Positions 47,998-55,245 of a DNA stretch of 64,000 bases are shown here, piece by piece. Position 1 is the stretch's first letter. Each line of letters opens with the position of its first letter. A program made the position numbers and the translations under genes. The stretch comes from Caulobacter soli (GTDB lineage: Bacteria; Pseudomonadota; Alphaproteobacteria; Caulobacterales; Caulobacteraceae): contig NZ_CP049199.1 of assembly GCF_011045195.1 (NCBI RefSeq), positions 4,509,501 to 4,573,500 on the forward strand, read 5' to 3'. The notes beneath the pieces were generated by a model, which was not told the origin of the DNA, made no database searches, and saw nothing but the letters and a program-made list of their open reading frames with translations.

Positions 47998-48852
47998 ATG
48001 ACCAAGTCCTCCATCGTCGTCACCGGCGTTTCCACCGGCATCGGCTGGGCCGTGACCAAGACCGCCACGGAGCGCGGCCTCCACGTGTTCGGCAGCGTGC
48101 GAAAGCGCGCCGACGCCGAGCGGCTGGTCGCGGCGTTCGGCGACGCGGTCACCCCGCTGGTCTTCGACGTCACCGACGAGGCCGCCGTGCGCGAAGCCGC
48201 CTTGCAAGTCGAGGCGGTGCTGGGCGGGCGTCCCCTGGCGGGCCTCGTCAACAACGCCGGGATCGCCGTGGCCGGCCCGCTGTTGCACCTGCCGATCGAC
48301 GAATGGCGCCAGCAGCTAGAGGTCAACCTGACCGGGGTGGTGATCGCCACCCAGGCCTTCGCGCCCCTTGTTGGGGCGCGGAAGCCGGCCGCTGGCCGGC
48401 CCGGCCGCATCGTCAACATCGGCTCGGTCGGCGGCCGCAACGCCAACCCGTTCATGGCCCCCTACTGCACCACCAAGTTCGGGCTGGAGGGCCTGTCGGA
48501 GTCCCTGCGCCGCGAGCTCCTGCCGTTCGGCGTCGACGTGATCGTGGTCGCCCCCGGCGCGGTGGCTACCCCCATCTGGGACAAGGCCGATGAAATCGAC
48601 ACCGCCGCCTATGCCGACACCGTCTACGCCCCGGCCCTGGACCGGCTGCGCGCCTACATGCTGTCGCTGGGCAAGTCGGGCCTGCCGCCCGAGCGGATCG
48701 GCGAGGTGGTGCACACGGCCCTGACCACCGCCCACCCCAAGGTCCGCTACACGGTCACGCCCCAGCCGATGCAGCTGATGATCGGCGGCCTGCTGCCCAA
48801 GCGGACGCTGGACCGGATCATCGGCAAGCGGCTGGGGTTGGTGGAGACGTAG
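47998..48852 (+). CDS. short-chain dehydrogenase/reductase
   Basis: A 284-residue SDR oxidoreductase. The cofactor loop is VVTGVSTGIGWAVTKTATER (TGxxxGxG), followed by LVNNAGIAVAGPLLHLPIDE (NNAG), IVNIGSVGGRNANPFMAPYC with the catalytic Ser, and Tyr-x3-Lys as YCTTKFG. All catalytic residues are present. It is of the classical type; the C-terminal end (KRTLDRIIGKRLGL) resembles retinol-dehydrogenase-like or unspecified SDRs. The substrate is unknown. AGGGGAGCGAACGC precedes the ATG. It sits 46 bases behind pseG on the same strand but is not a usual member of that pathway. Confidence 0.88.
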   Translation: MTKSSIVVTGVSTGIGWAVTKTATERGLHVFGSVRKRADAERLVAAFGDAVTPLVFDVTDEAAVREAALQVEAVLGGRPLAGLVNNAGIAVAGPLLHLPIDEWRQQLEVNLTGVVIATQAFAPLVGARKPAAGRPGRIVNIGSVGGRNANPFMAPYCTTKFGLEGLSESLRRELLPFGVDVIVVAPGAVATPIWDKADEIDTAAYADTVYAPALDRLRAYMLSLGKSGLPPERIGEVVHTALTTAHPKVRYTVTPQPMQLMIGGLLPKRTLDRIIGKRLGLVET

Positions 48853-48860
48853 GGGCCATT

Positions 48861-49102
48861 CCGAATCCCTCTCTCATAGAGAGAGGGAGGGGCCCGCCGC
48901 GAAGCGGTGGGAGGGTGAGAGGTTACAATCTCTCAGGACCAGATTCTGACTTAGACAGCGGTATTTGGCGGCTGCCTCAATGATTGAGGCCTGAACTACT
49001 CCTGGCGCTCGCCCCTGGGTTTGCCTGTAGGCGGTGAAACCTCTCACCCTCCCACCGCCTGCGGCGGCGGGCCCCTCCCTCTCTCAAAGAGAGAGGGATT
49101 CG
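48861..49102. repeat. large inverted repeat, family D
   Basis: The left arm (48862-48925) starts cgaatccctctctcatagag and the right arm (about 49038-49102) is its near-exact inverse, ending gagagagggattcg. Within each arm are smaller hairpins (ctctctcatagagagag; gcccgccgcgaagcggtggg). About 110 unrelated bases lie between the arms. This occupies half of the 500-base gap between the SDR gene and the TonB receptor; the rest (49103-49348) is the receptor's regulatory region. Confidence 0.75.
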
Positions 49103-49134
49103 AATGTGCGCTCCCCTCTCCCGCCCTGAAACAT

Positions 49135-49146
49135 TGAAACGTTTCA
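49135..49146. promoter_or_regulatory. LacI-type operator, distal site
   Basis: The perfect palindrome TGAAACGTTTCA has the central CG typical of LacI-family operators. It lies 203 bases before the receptor ATG and 151 bases from an identical site at 49286-49297; the pair could support DNA looping. A LacI-family gene follows the receptor. Confidence 0.75.
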
Positions 49147-49285
49147 TAATTCCGACGCCAAACGGTCGGATCGCCCGCCATGATCCCGCGCCAAAGAGCG
49201 GCGGCGACGGAATTTCCCAATCGATCCAGCGCGCCGTCACCCAAACCCAGCCCCAACGTGATGAAATCGTCATCGATCGTGAATA

Positions 49286-49297
49286 TGAAACGTTTCA
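49286..49297. promoter_or_regulatory. LacI-type operator, proximal site
   Basis: The second copy of TGAAACGTTTCA, 52 bases before the receptor ATG, placed where it would cover the start of transcription or the early transcribed region. Confidence 0.78.
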
Positions 49298-49348
49298 CTT
49301 AATCGAATTCGACGACCGCGACGCGGATCGCCTACACGGGGGCATGAC

Positions 49349-51712
49349 ATGAAGACGTCCATCTGGCTGGTTTCCAGCGCGCTTTGCCTGGTCCTCGCGA
49401 CCCCGGCCATAGCCCGGCAGGCCGCGCCGACCCCGGCCGCCGGCCAGACCCTCGACGAGGTGGTGGTGACCGCCGAGCGCTTCGGCTCGGGCCTGGCCCG
49501 CGCCACCTTCACCCTGGGCGCCGAAGACATCCAGGAGCGCCCGCTGGGCGCGGACGTCACCCAGGCGCTGGTCAAGGTTCCCGGCGTCCAGGTCTCGACC
49601 GGCGACGCGCGCGGCGGCAGCTTCTCGTTCGAGATCTACATGCGCGGCCTGACCGACGAGCAGATCGGCCTGACCCTGGACGGGATCCCGACCGGCGACA
49701 GCCGCTTCAACGGCGGCTCCCCGCCGCAACGCTTCGTCGAAAGCAGCAATATCGGCAAGATCACCGTCTCGCAGAGCGCCGGCGACATCGGCGCGCCGTC
49801 GCGCTTCGCCCTGGGCGGGTTCATCGACTTCGTCACCGACGCCCCGCGCCAGGACTTCGGCGCGACGATCGAGGCGGGCCTGGGCTCGTTCGACTTCCGC
49901 CGGATCTACGGCCGTGTCGACAGCGGCGAGATCGCGCCGGGCCTGTCGGGCTACCTGACCTATTCGCGCCAGGAGAACGACATCTGGGCCGGCCGCGACA
50001 GCCGCGGCTCCGAGCGCGACCACTACGAGCTGAAGGTCGTGAAGGACTTCGACAACGGCTCGTTCCTGAAGGCCCGCGTCTCGTACAACGACCAGACCGA
50101 CAACGACTTCAACATCGTCACCAAGGGCGAGTTCGAGGCCGCCCCGCGCAGCGACCGCGCCCTGGACGCCCTGACCGGGATCCCGGCCAAGGACATCGAC
50201 TTCGGCGGGGCCCTGGGCGGCTGGCGCAAGGACTGGCTGACCTATCTGAACGGCCACTTCAAGCTGAACGACACGCTGAGCCTGGACGTCAATCCATACT
50301 ACCAGACGCTGGACGGGGAATCCTTCCGCTACCAGGACCGCCAGCGCATCCTGGCCGGCGGCGACCCGCGCGCCGTGACCGGCTACAACGCCAACGGCGG
50401 CGCGATCCGTCCCGCCCTGACCACCCTGCGCAACAGCAACGTCGTGGGCGGTCCGGCCGACATGCGCGTCACCCCGCGCGACCGCGAACGCTACGGCGCG
50501 ACCGGCGAGCTGAAGGCCCTGTTCGGCGGCCACAGCGTCCGGGTCGGCGGCTGGTGGGAGGGCGGCGAGTCCTCGGAGAACCGCAACTTCTATCCGATCC
50601 TCAATTCGGCCCAGAGCATCGCCTACGACCGCTCCAAGCTGAACTATGTCGAGTACGCGCGCACGGCCTCGGTCGAGACGACGATGCTGTACGCCCAGGA
50701 CGAGTTCCACGCCCTCGACGACAAGCTGAAGGTCGACCTGGGCCTGACCTGGTACGACGTCAGATACGACGCCAGGTCGCCGCTGGAGTACAAGGCCAAC
50801 GTCAAGTTCTCGCAGCACTCCGACGTCAATCCGAAGCTCGGCGCGACCTATCGGCTGGCCCCGGCCTGGGAGCTGTTCGGCGGCTACGCCAAGAACTTCG
50901 CCGGCATCCCCGAGGACGCCTTCCTGGGCTCGACGGCGGTGATCAACCCGGGCGACCTGGACCCGGTCGAGACCGAGAACTTGGACCTGGGCCTGCGCTA
51001 CGTGAAGCCGAACCTGGCGTTCTCGATCCAGGCCTATGACGTGGACCTGAAGAACAATGTCGGCATCGTGCCGCGCGACCCGACCGCCGCCCTCGATCCC
51101 GACGAAGTCGTGCGGGGCAATGTCGCGACCAAGGCGGTCAACATCGCCGGGATCAAGACCAAGGGCGTGGAGCTGACCGGCTATTACGACTTCGGCCGGG
51201 TCGACCTCTACGGCTCATACTCGCGCCAAGACGCCAAGCACGACGATCCGGCGATCGGTAGCGCCGCGCGCCTGGCCCTGGCCTCGGTCGCGGTGATCGG
51301 CGGGGCCGGGGTGCGCGACATCCCCAAGAACAGCCTCTACGCCCAGATCGGCCTGACGCCGCTGGACGGCCTGAAGCTGACGGCCAATGTCCGCTATGTC
51401 GGCGAGCGGGTCGGCGGCCACATCGTCGCCCCCACCACCTTCCAGGAGATCGGGGTCGAGATGATCGACGGCTACACCCTGGCGGGCCTGACGGCGACTT
51501 ACGACCTCAAGAGAGCCGGGGTTCCGGACCTGCGGTTCCAGCTCAATGTCGACAACCTGTTCGACGAGAAATACATCGGCTCGGTCAGCGGCTCGACCGC
51601 CACCCAGCCGGAGTTCGGCTACACCGCCGCCACGCCGAACGCCCGCACCCTGGACCGCTATTTCGTCGGCGCGCCCCGCACCTGGACCCTGTCGGTGCGC
51701 GCGCGCTTCTGA
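49349..51712 (+). CDS. TonB-dependent receptor, probably for a carbohydrate
   Basis: A 787-residue outer-membrane receptor. The signal peptide (MKTSIWLVSSALCLVLATPA) is followed by the TonB box (TLDEVVVTAER) and the plug domain (VTQALVKVPGVQVSTGDARG, then YMRGLTDEQIGLTLDGIPTG). A 22-strand barrel follows and ends with the C-terminal signature TWTLSVRARF. Two LacI-type operators lie upstream and a LacI-type gene lies downstream, so the ligand is probably a sugar or sugar-derived compound imported under LacI control; the exact ligand cannot be read. No Fur or Zur site is visible before it. Confidence 0.93.
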   Translation: MKTSIWLVSSALCLVLATPAIARQAAPTPAAGQTLDEVVVTAERFGSGLARATFTLGAEDIQERPLGADVTQALVKVPGVQVSTGDARGGSFSFEIYMRGLTDEQIGLTLDGIPTGDSRFNGGSPPQRFVESSNIGKITVSQSAGDIGAPSRFALGGFIDFVTDAPRQDFGATIEAGLGSFDFRRIYGRVDSGEIAPGLSGYLTYSRQENDIWAGRDSRGSERDHYELKVVKDFDNGSFLKARVSYNDQTDNDFNIVTKGEFEAAPRSDRALDALTGIPAKDIDFGGALGGWRKDWLTYLNGHFKLNDTLSLDVNPYYQTLDGESFRYQDRQRILAGGDPRAVTGYNANGGAIRPALTTLRNSNVVGGPADMRVTPRDRERYGATGELKALFGGHSVRVGGWWEGGESSENRNFYPILNSAQSIAYDRSKLNYVEYARTASVETTMLYAQDEFHALDDKLKVDLGLTWYDVRYDARSPLEYKANVKFSQHSDVNPKLGATYRLAPAWELFGGYAKNFAGIPEDAFLGSTAVINPGDLDPVETENLDLGLRYVKPNLAFSIQAYDVDLKNNVGIVPRDPTAALDPDEVVRGNVATKAVNIAGIKTKGVELTGYYDFGRVDLYGSYSRQDAKHDDPAIGSAARLALASVAVIGGAGVRDIPKNSLYAQIGLTPLDGLKLTANVRYVGERVGGHIVAPTTFQEIGVEMIDGYTLAGLTATYDLKRAGVPDLRFQLNVDNLFDEKYIGSVSGSTATQPEFGYTAATPNARTLDRYFVGAPRTWTLSVRARF

Positions 51713-51728
51713 TCGAACCGCCCTTGAC

Positions 51729-51756
51729 GGCCCACGTGAAAGCTTTCACGTGGGCC
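51729..51756. promoter_or_regulatory. 28-bp perfect palindrome with LacI-type core, autoregulatory operator
   Basis: GGCCCACGTGAAAG is followed by its exact complement CTTTCACGTGGGCC. The core TGAAAGCTTTCA (51737-51748) differs from the receptor operators only in the central pairs. It lies 35 bases before the ATG of the LacI-type gene and 17 bases after the receptor stop, so it may be an operator for that gene, a terminator for the receptor, or both. Confidence 0.75.
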
Positions 51757-51790
51757 GCACGCCGGACTCCAGAACGGCCCGGAATCCCCA

Positions 51791-52804
51791 ATGCCCAAAA
51801 GCGATCCGCCCTCCGACCTGCCTAGGCGCGTGACCCTCAAGCAGGTGGCCCAGGCGGCCGGCGTGTCGCTGGCCAGCGCCTCCTACGCCCTCAACGGGGC
51901 CGGGTCGGTGGGCGAAGCGACGCGCGAGCACGTGCTGAAGATCGCCGCCCAGCTGGGCTACCGGCCCAACCAGAGCGCCAAGGCCATGAAGACCGGCCGG
52001 ACCGGCGCCATCGGCCTGATCCTGCCCGACCTGACCAATCCCTTCTTCCCCAGCCTGGCCCAGGGCGTGATCCAGGCCGCCCGCGCCCATGGCTACAGCG
52101 TGTTCCTGACCGACACCGGCGGTTCGGTCGAGGCCGAGGAGCGGGCCGTGGGCCTGATGATCGACCACGGGGTGGACGGGGTGGTCTGGTTCCCGATCGC
52201 CGACGACGTCGCGCCGGTGGAGCGGCTGATCGAGGGCGTGCCGACCGTCGTGATCGACCGCAACCTGCCGGGCTACGACGTCATCCAGGCCGACTACGCC
52301 GAGGGCGGACGGCTGGCCGCCGAGCACCTGATCGCGGCGGGGCATGTCGACATCGGCGTGATCTCCGGCCCCCACGCGGCCTCCAGCGCCCGCCAGCGCG
52401 CCGAGGCGGCCATCGCCGTGGTGCGCGAGCGCGGAGCCCTGGCCTGGCACGTGCACAACGCCTTCTCGCTGGACCTGGAACCGCCCGTCGTCGAGGCGCT
52501 GGAGCAGCGCCGCGCCACGGCGGTGATCGCCGGCGCCGACCTGATCGCCATCGGGGTGATGCGCCACGTCCGCGCGATGGGCCTGTCGACGCCCGACGAC
52601 GTCTCGGTGGTCGGCTTCGACGACATCCCCTGGGCCCAGCTGCACACGCCCGCCCTGACCACCATCGACATGCCGGTCGAGGACATGGCGGCCGCGGCCG
52701 TGGAAACCCTGGTCCGCCGCATGGCCCACCGGGGCGAGCCGCGCCGCCGGGTGGTGTTCAACGTCGAGCTGGTGGCGCGGGACTCGGTGAAGGCGCCGCG
52801 CTGA
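51791..52804 (+). CDS. LacI-family transcriptional regulator
   Basis: A 337-residue sugar-responsive repressor. The N-terminal HTH is VTLKQVAQAAGVSLASASYA with the hinge helix GYRPNQSAKAMKTGRTGAIG. The C-terminal periplasmic-binding-protein-like domain begins IGLILPDLTNPFFPSLAQGV and includes RNLPGYDVIQADYAEGGRLA and VVGFDDIPWAQLHTPALTTI. It resembles RbsR/PurR-type members. Palindromes with the TGAAAnnTTTCA core lie upstream of its own gene and of the neighbouring receptor gene, which suggests it controls both. The inducer is unknown. Confidence 0.93.
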   Translation: MPKSDPPSDLPRRVTLKQVAQAAGVSLASASYALNGAGSVGEATREHVLKIAAQLGYRPNQSAKAMKTGRTGAIGLILPDLTNPFFPSLAQGVIQAARAHGYSVFLTDTGGSVEAEERAVGLMIDHGVDGVVWFPIADDVAPVERLIEGVPTVVIDRNLPGYDVIQADYAEGGRLAAEHLIAAGHVDIGVISGPHAASSARQRAEAAIAVVRERGALAWHVHNAFSLDLEPPVVEALEQRRATAVIAGADLIAIGVMRHVRAMGLSTPDDVSVVGFDDIPWAQLHTPALTTIDMPVEDMAAAAVETLVRRMAHRGEPRRRVVFNVELVARDSVKAPR

Positions 52805-52821
52805 GCCTTCTCCCCCTAACA

Positions 52822-52941
52822 GCCGTCATTCCCGCCCTTGTGGCGGAAACCCCTGGTTCAGCTGACAGTGAAGTGAAATGGCGCGCTGGCGCCCCCCCTC
52901 CGCACCTGCGGCGGACAGAGGGGCTCCGGCTACAAGGGCGT
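52822..52941. repeat. decayed family C repeat
   Basis: The left end (gccgtcattcccgcccttgt) is intact; the right end (ggctccggctacaagggcgtg) has changed. It marks the left side of the low-GC insert. The stretch 52942-53093 after it shows no gene. Confidence 0.65.
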
Positions 52942-53093
52942 GTGTTGATCTAGAGCGACACTTGTTGGCGGTAGCGATTTGAGGGTCTGTCGCTAGCCTT
53001 GGCGCCAAAGGCCGCTTTCGCCCCTTCTCGGACACCAGTTTGGTCGGCTCCTAGGCGGATAGGTTCGCGCTCGCGCGAGTCATCGCCGTCTTC

Positions 53094-53702
53094 TCACGTC
53101 ACCAAGCCGGCGATTGACCTACCGCACCGCAAGACGAAATCCGATGCATCGCTAACCGTTTGTTCGTCGATCGGCGTCTTGGCGTTCGTCAGTGGATGCA
53201 TGTCCGCCTCGTGAACAATGGCGTTTCGGCGGGTTACGTAGAGCCGCATCTGAGTGGTGACCGCTTCGCCGGTGGAGCCCATGGCTTGCCCGATCACCGC
53301 CCACTTATGCTTCATTGTCCAGATCAACGACAGCGCCTCAGCCACCTTGTCTGGGTCTTGGAATGAAAGGTGCGAGTGTCTGCGAACGATCTCCTGCTGA
53401 AAGATGAACTCACGCGGCGGCATTGTCGCTGTGGACATATCTCGATGGAGTTGGAGAGAGATCGTCTCGGCTTGGTAGCGGGCCGTTGGCGCACGAGTCC
53501 CGTTAAATGTCTCCATCATTCCAATGCGAACCAGATCGTGGATCAGTTTGTCGAACGCGCTTATTGAATATACGAGCTGCGATCTTAGCAAGTCGTCGTA
53601 GTTTACAGGTGTCTTTAAATGCGCGACGAGATACCCGTGTAGCGTCGATAGTTGTCGAGCCTCCTGCATTGCGCTTTCAAAAATCGCAAGCGCGTTAAGC
53701 AT
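53094..53702 (-). CDS. HEPN-domain protein (RiboL-PSP-HEPN type), second gene of a ParA-HEPN pair
   Basis: A 202-residue helical protein with the HEPN RNase signature: R159-x4-H164 in [15 protein letters not shown], the R-N-x3-H-x-A-D pattern of the RiboL-PSP-HEPN group. The N-terminal helices ([20 protein letters not shown]) also match that group, where 'S.sAFd.fih.l' recurs. HEPN proteins with this motif are often toxins or defence effectors that cut RNA; this activity is inferred. The ATG overlaps the end of the ParA-like gene by 8 bases (ATGCTTAA), so translation is coupled. GC content and codon use are clearly lower than the surrounding genome, a sign of horizontal transfer. Confidence 0.8.
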   Translation of the reverse strand: MLNALAIFESAMQEARQLSTLHGYLVAHLKTPVNYDDLLRSQLVYSISAFDKLIHDLVRIGMMETFNGTRAPTARYQAETISLQLHRDMSTATMPPREFIFQQEIVRRHSHLSFQDPDKVAEALSLIWTMKHKWAVIGQAMGSTGEAVTTQMRLYVTRRNAIVHEADMHPLTNAKTPIDEQTVSDASDFVLRCGRSIAGLVT

Positions 53703-54723
53703 AGCCTAATTCAACCGCGATGCTGTCAGAGATAGATTCAAACTGTCCGTAGAACGAATCTCGCTTGTCTCTAAATCCCGTAAAAATGGGGCCCGTTTCA
53801 CCTATCTCTTGATCCGTGAGTTCAAAAACAGGCACGCCTGCATCGTGCGACTTAGGAAGAAGTCCCTGGAAATCAGGAATTTCCCCCAGACAATAACCGT
53901 TGGCCGAGATGTCATTGTAAGCAGCATCCGGTAGCGTTAAACCGAATATGGCAAAAGTAGAGAATACATCATTGCCAATTTTATTCTTAATGTCTGAAAT
54001 ATTATCCCTATACGGGCGAGCAGCTCGCCCTTTCCTAATGTTGAAACGCTGGATAAGCGTTCCCAAAAACTTTGGCACGCCAGCAGGGAGCGGGTAGGCG
54101 GAGTTTGCAAAAAGCGAAACGGAAGACAGCTTCCATGCAACCCATCGTGGTAGCGCCACCTTAAGTGTATCTAGCGCCATGATCGAAAATGGATCGGGGT
54201 TGGTCGGAATGATGAACGCATCCGATATGAGGAAGAGATTTTGATTGATCGCACTTAGGCTGGGATTCAAATCTATTATTGTATATTCGATGTTGTATTT
54301 TTCTTCCGTCAACCTAAGTAATTCTGCGAACGCTCCTGGCAGATTTTGGAGGGTAACCAGTGCGTTGTTGGCCGTCTGGGCGAATGTCAACGCTGCGTCA
54401 TATTCGGAAAGATTCGCGTGGCCAGCTAGAAGGCGCAGGTTGGGGGCTCGCGCAGGGGCTACACAATCAACGGCCGTGATGGGTATCGGTCGACCATCGA
54501 AGGTAGCCGACACGCCGTCTTTGATGTTTTGCGTTCGGGTCGGCTCATCGGTGTAATATTTCTCGAAATCGTCGCCCAAGACTAACCCAGAAAGATTACA
54601 TTGGGGGTCAGCGTCCACGAGTAAGACGCGGCTCTTCTTAGATAACATCCATCCGATATTGTAGGCCGACGTGGTCTTGCTCACTCCACCTTTGTGATTG
54701 AATACGACCAGTCGCTTAGCCAT
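53695..54723 (-). CDS. ParA/MinD-like ATPase, first gene of a ParA-HEPN pair
   Basis: A 342-residue deviant-Walker ATPase. The P-loop is [15 protein letters not shown] (residues 8-22; signature Lys11 and Lys16), the Walker A' region is [14 protein letters not shown] (Asp37, Asp39), and the switch/Walker B strand is [20 protein letters not shown]. The remainder, about 150 residues longer than a minimal ParA, has segments such as [20 protein letters not shown]. No ParB gene or parS sites lie nearby and the position is chromosomal, so plasmid partition is unlikely. It is coupled to a HEPN gene and has foreign base composition. The start ATG 54723 is well placed before [13 protein letters not shown]. 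Confidence 0.85.
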   Translation of the reverse strand: MAKRLVVFNHKGGVSKTTSAYNIGWMLSKKSRVLLVDADPQCNLSGLVLGDDFEKYYTDEPTRTQNIKDGVSATFDGRPIPITAVDCVAPARAPNLRLLAGHANLSEYDAALTFAQTANNALVTLQNLPGAFAELLRLTEEKYNIEYTIIDLNPSLSAINQNLFLISDAFIIPTNPDPFSIMALDTLKVALPRWVAWKLSSVSLFANSAYPLPAGVPKFLGTLIQRFNIRKGRAARPYRDNISDIKNKIGNDVFSTFAIFGLTLPDAAYNDISANGYCLGEIPDFQGLLPKSHDAGVPVFELTDQEIGETGPIFTGFRDKRDSFYGQFESISDSIAVELGYA

Positions 54724-55245
54724 CACACTGCCTGCCTCAGTTGACCTACACGCAAGATAACTACCGCAAGTGGCCAGTTCGCGCGAACTGGAATATTGCG
54801 CCTTCCCTGGCGCGTCGCGAGGTAGTCGCCGCACAGATGCGGGTGCCACGGTCCAGTAAATGGGTCCGAATTCATCCGTTGGGGCTGGTTCAAGCCGCAT
54901 GCGTGAGGCTCTTGGTGGAGAACTGAGGCGGTTGGTCAACACCACGCGATGGCGTCCGCCCACCCTTTGCCTACACCAAGTCCGTCCGTTTTGAATGGAT
55001 TGTCGGTAGCGGTGGAGGTCTCCATCACAACGGCGGGAATGATGGGCAAATTGAGAGATCGGGCGGAATATCGGCCACCCGCCCTGTCCCAGCCTCGCGG
55101 CTCGTCGAGCGCCGGGTCCACGCGCCTGCCCCATGAGCAAAAATGCATCACCCGCACCGTCTTCGCATCCTCTCCCCAATGATCCGCTTGAATGACGTTA
55201 TGATATAACATACACGGCCGAGGTTCGCTTTTTTGGGAGAGCCTC
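54724..55245. other. gene-poor right flank of the ParA-HEPN insert
   Basis: About 520 bases with no convincing gene. A fragment of the family C repeat (ggtctccatcacaacggcgg, about 55022-55047, inverted) lies in it. Open frames exist on both strands but lack good starts or family resemblance. The last 50 bases hold the Zur-type box and the start region of the ZnuD-like gene. Remnants of a decayed gene are possible. Confidence 0.45.
55197..55209. promoter_or_regulatory. Zur-box-like palindrome
   Basis: GTTAT-GAT-ATAAC is a perfect palindrome around three bases and matches the GTTATnnTATAAC-type Zur boxes known from alphaproteobacteria. It lies 37 bases before the ATG of a ZnuD-like receptor gene, where zinc-bound Zur would block transcription. 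Confidence 0.75.
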
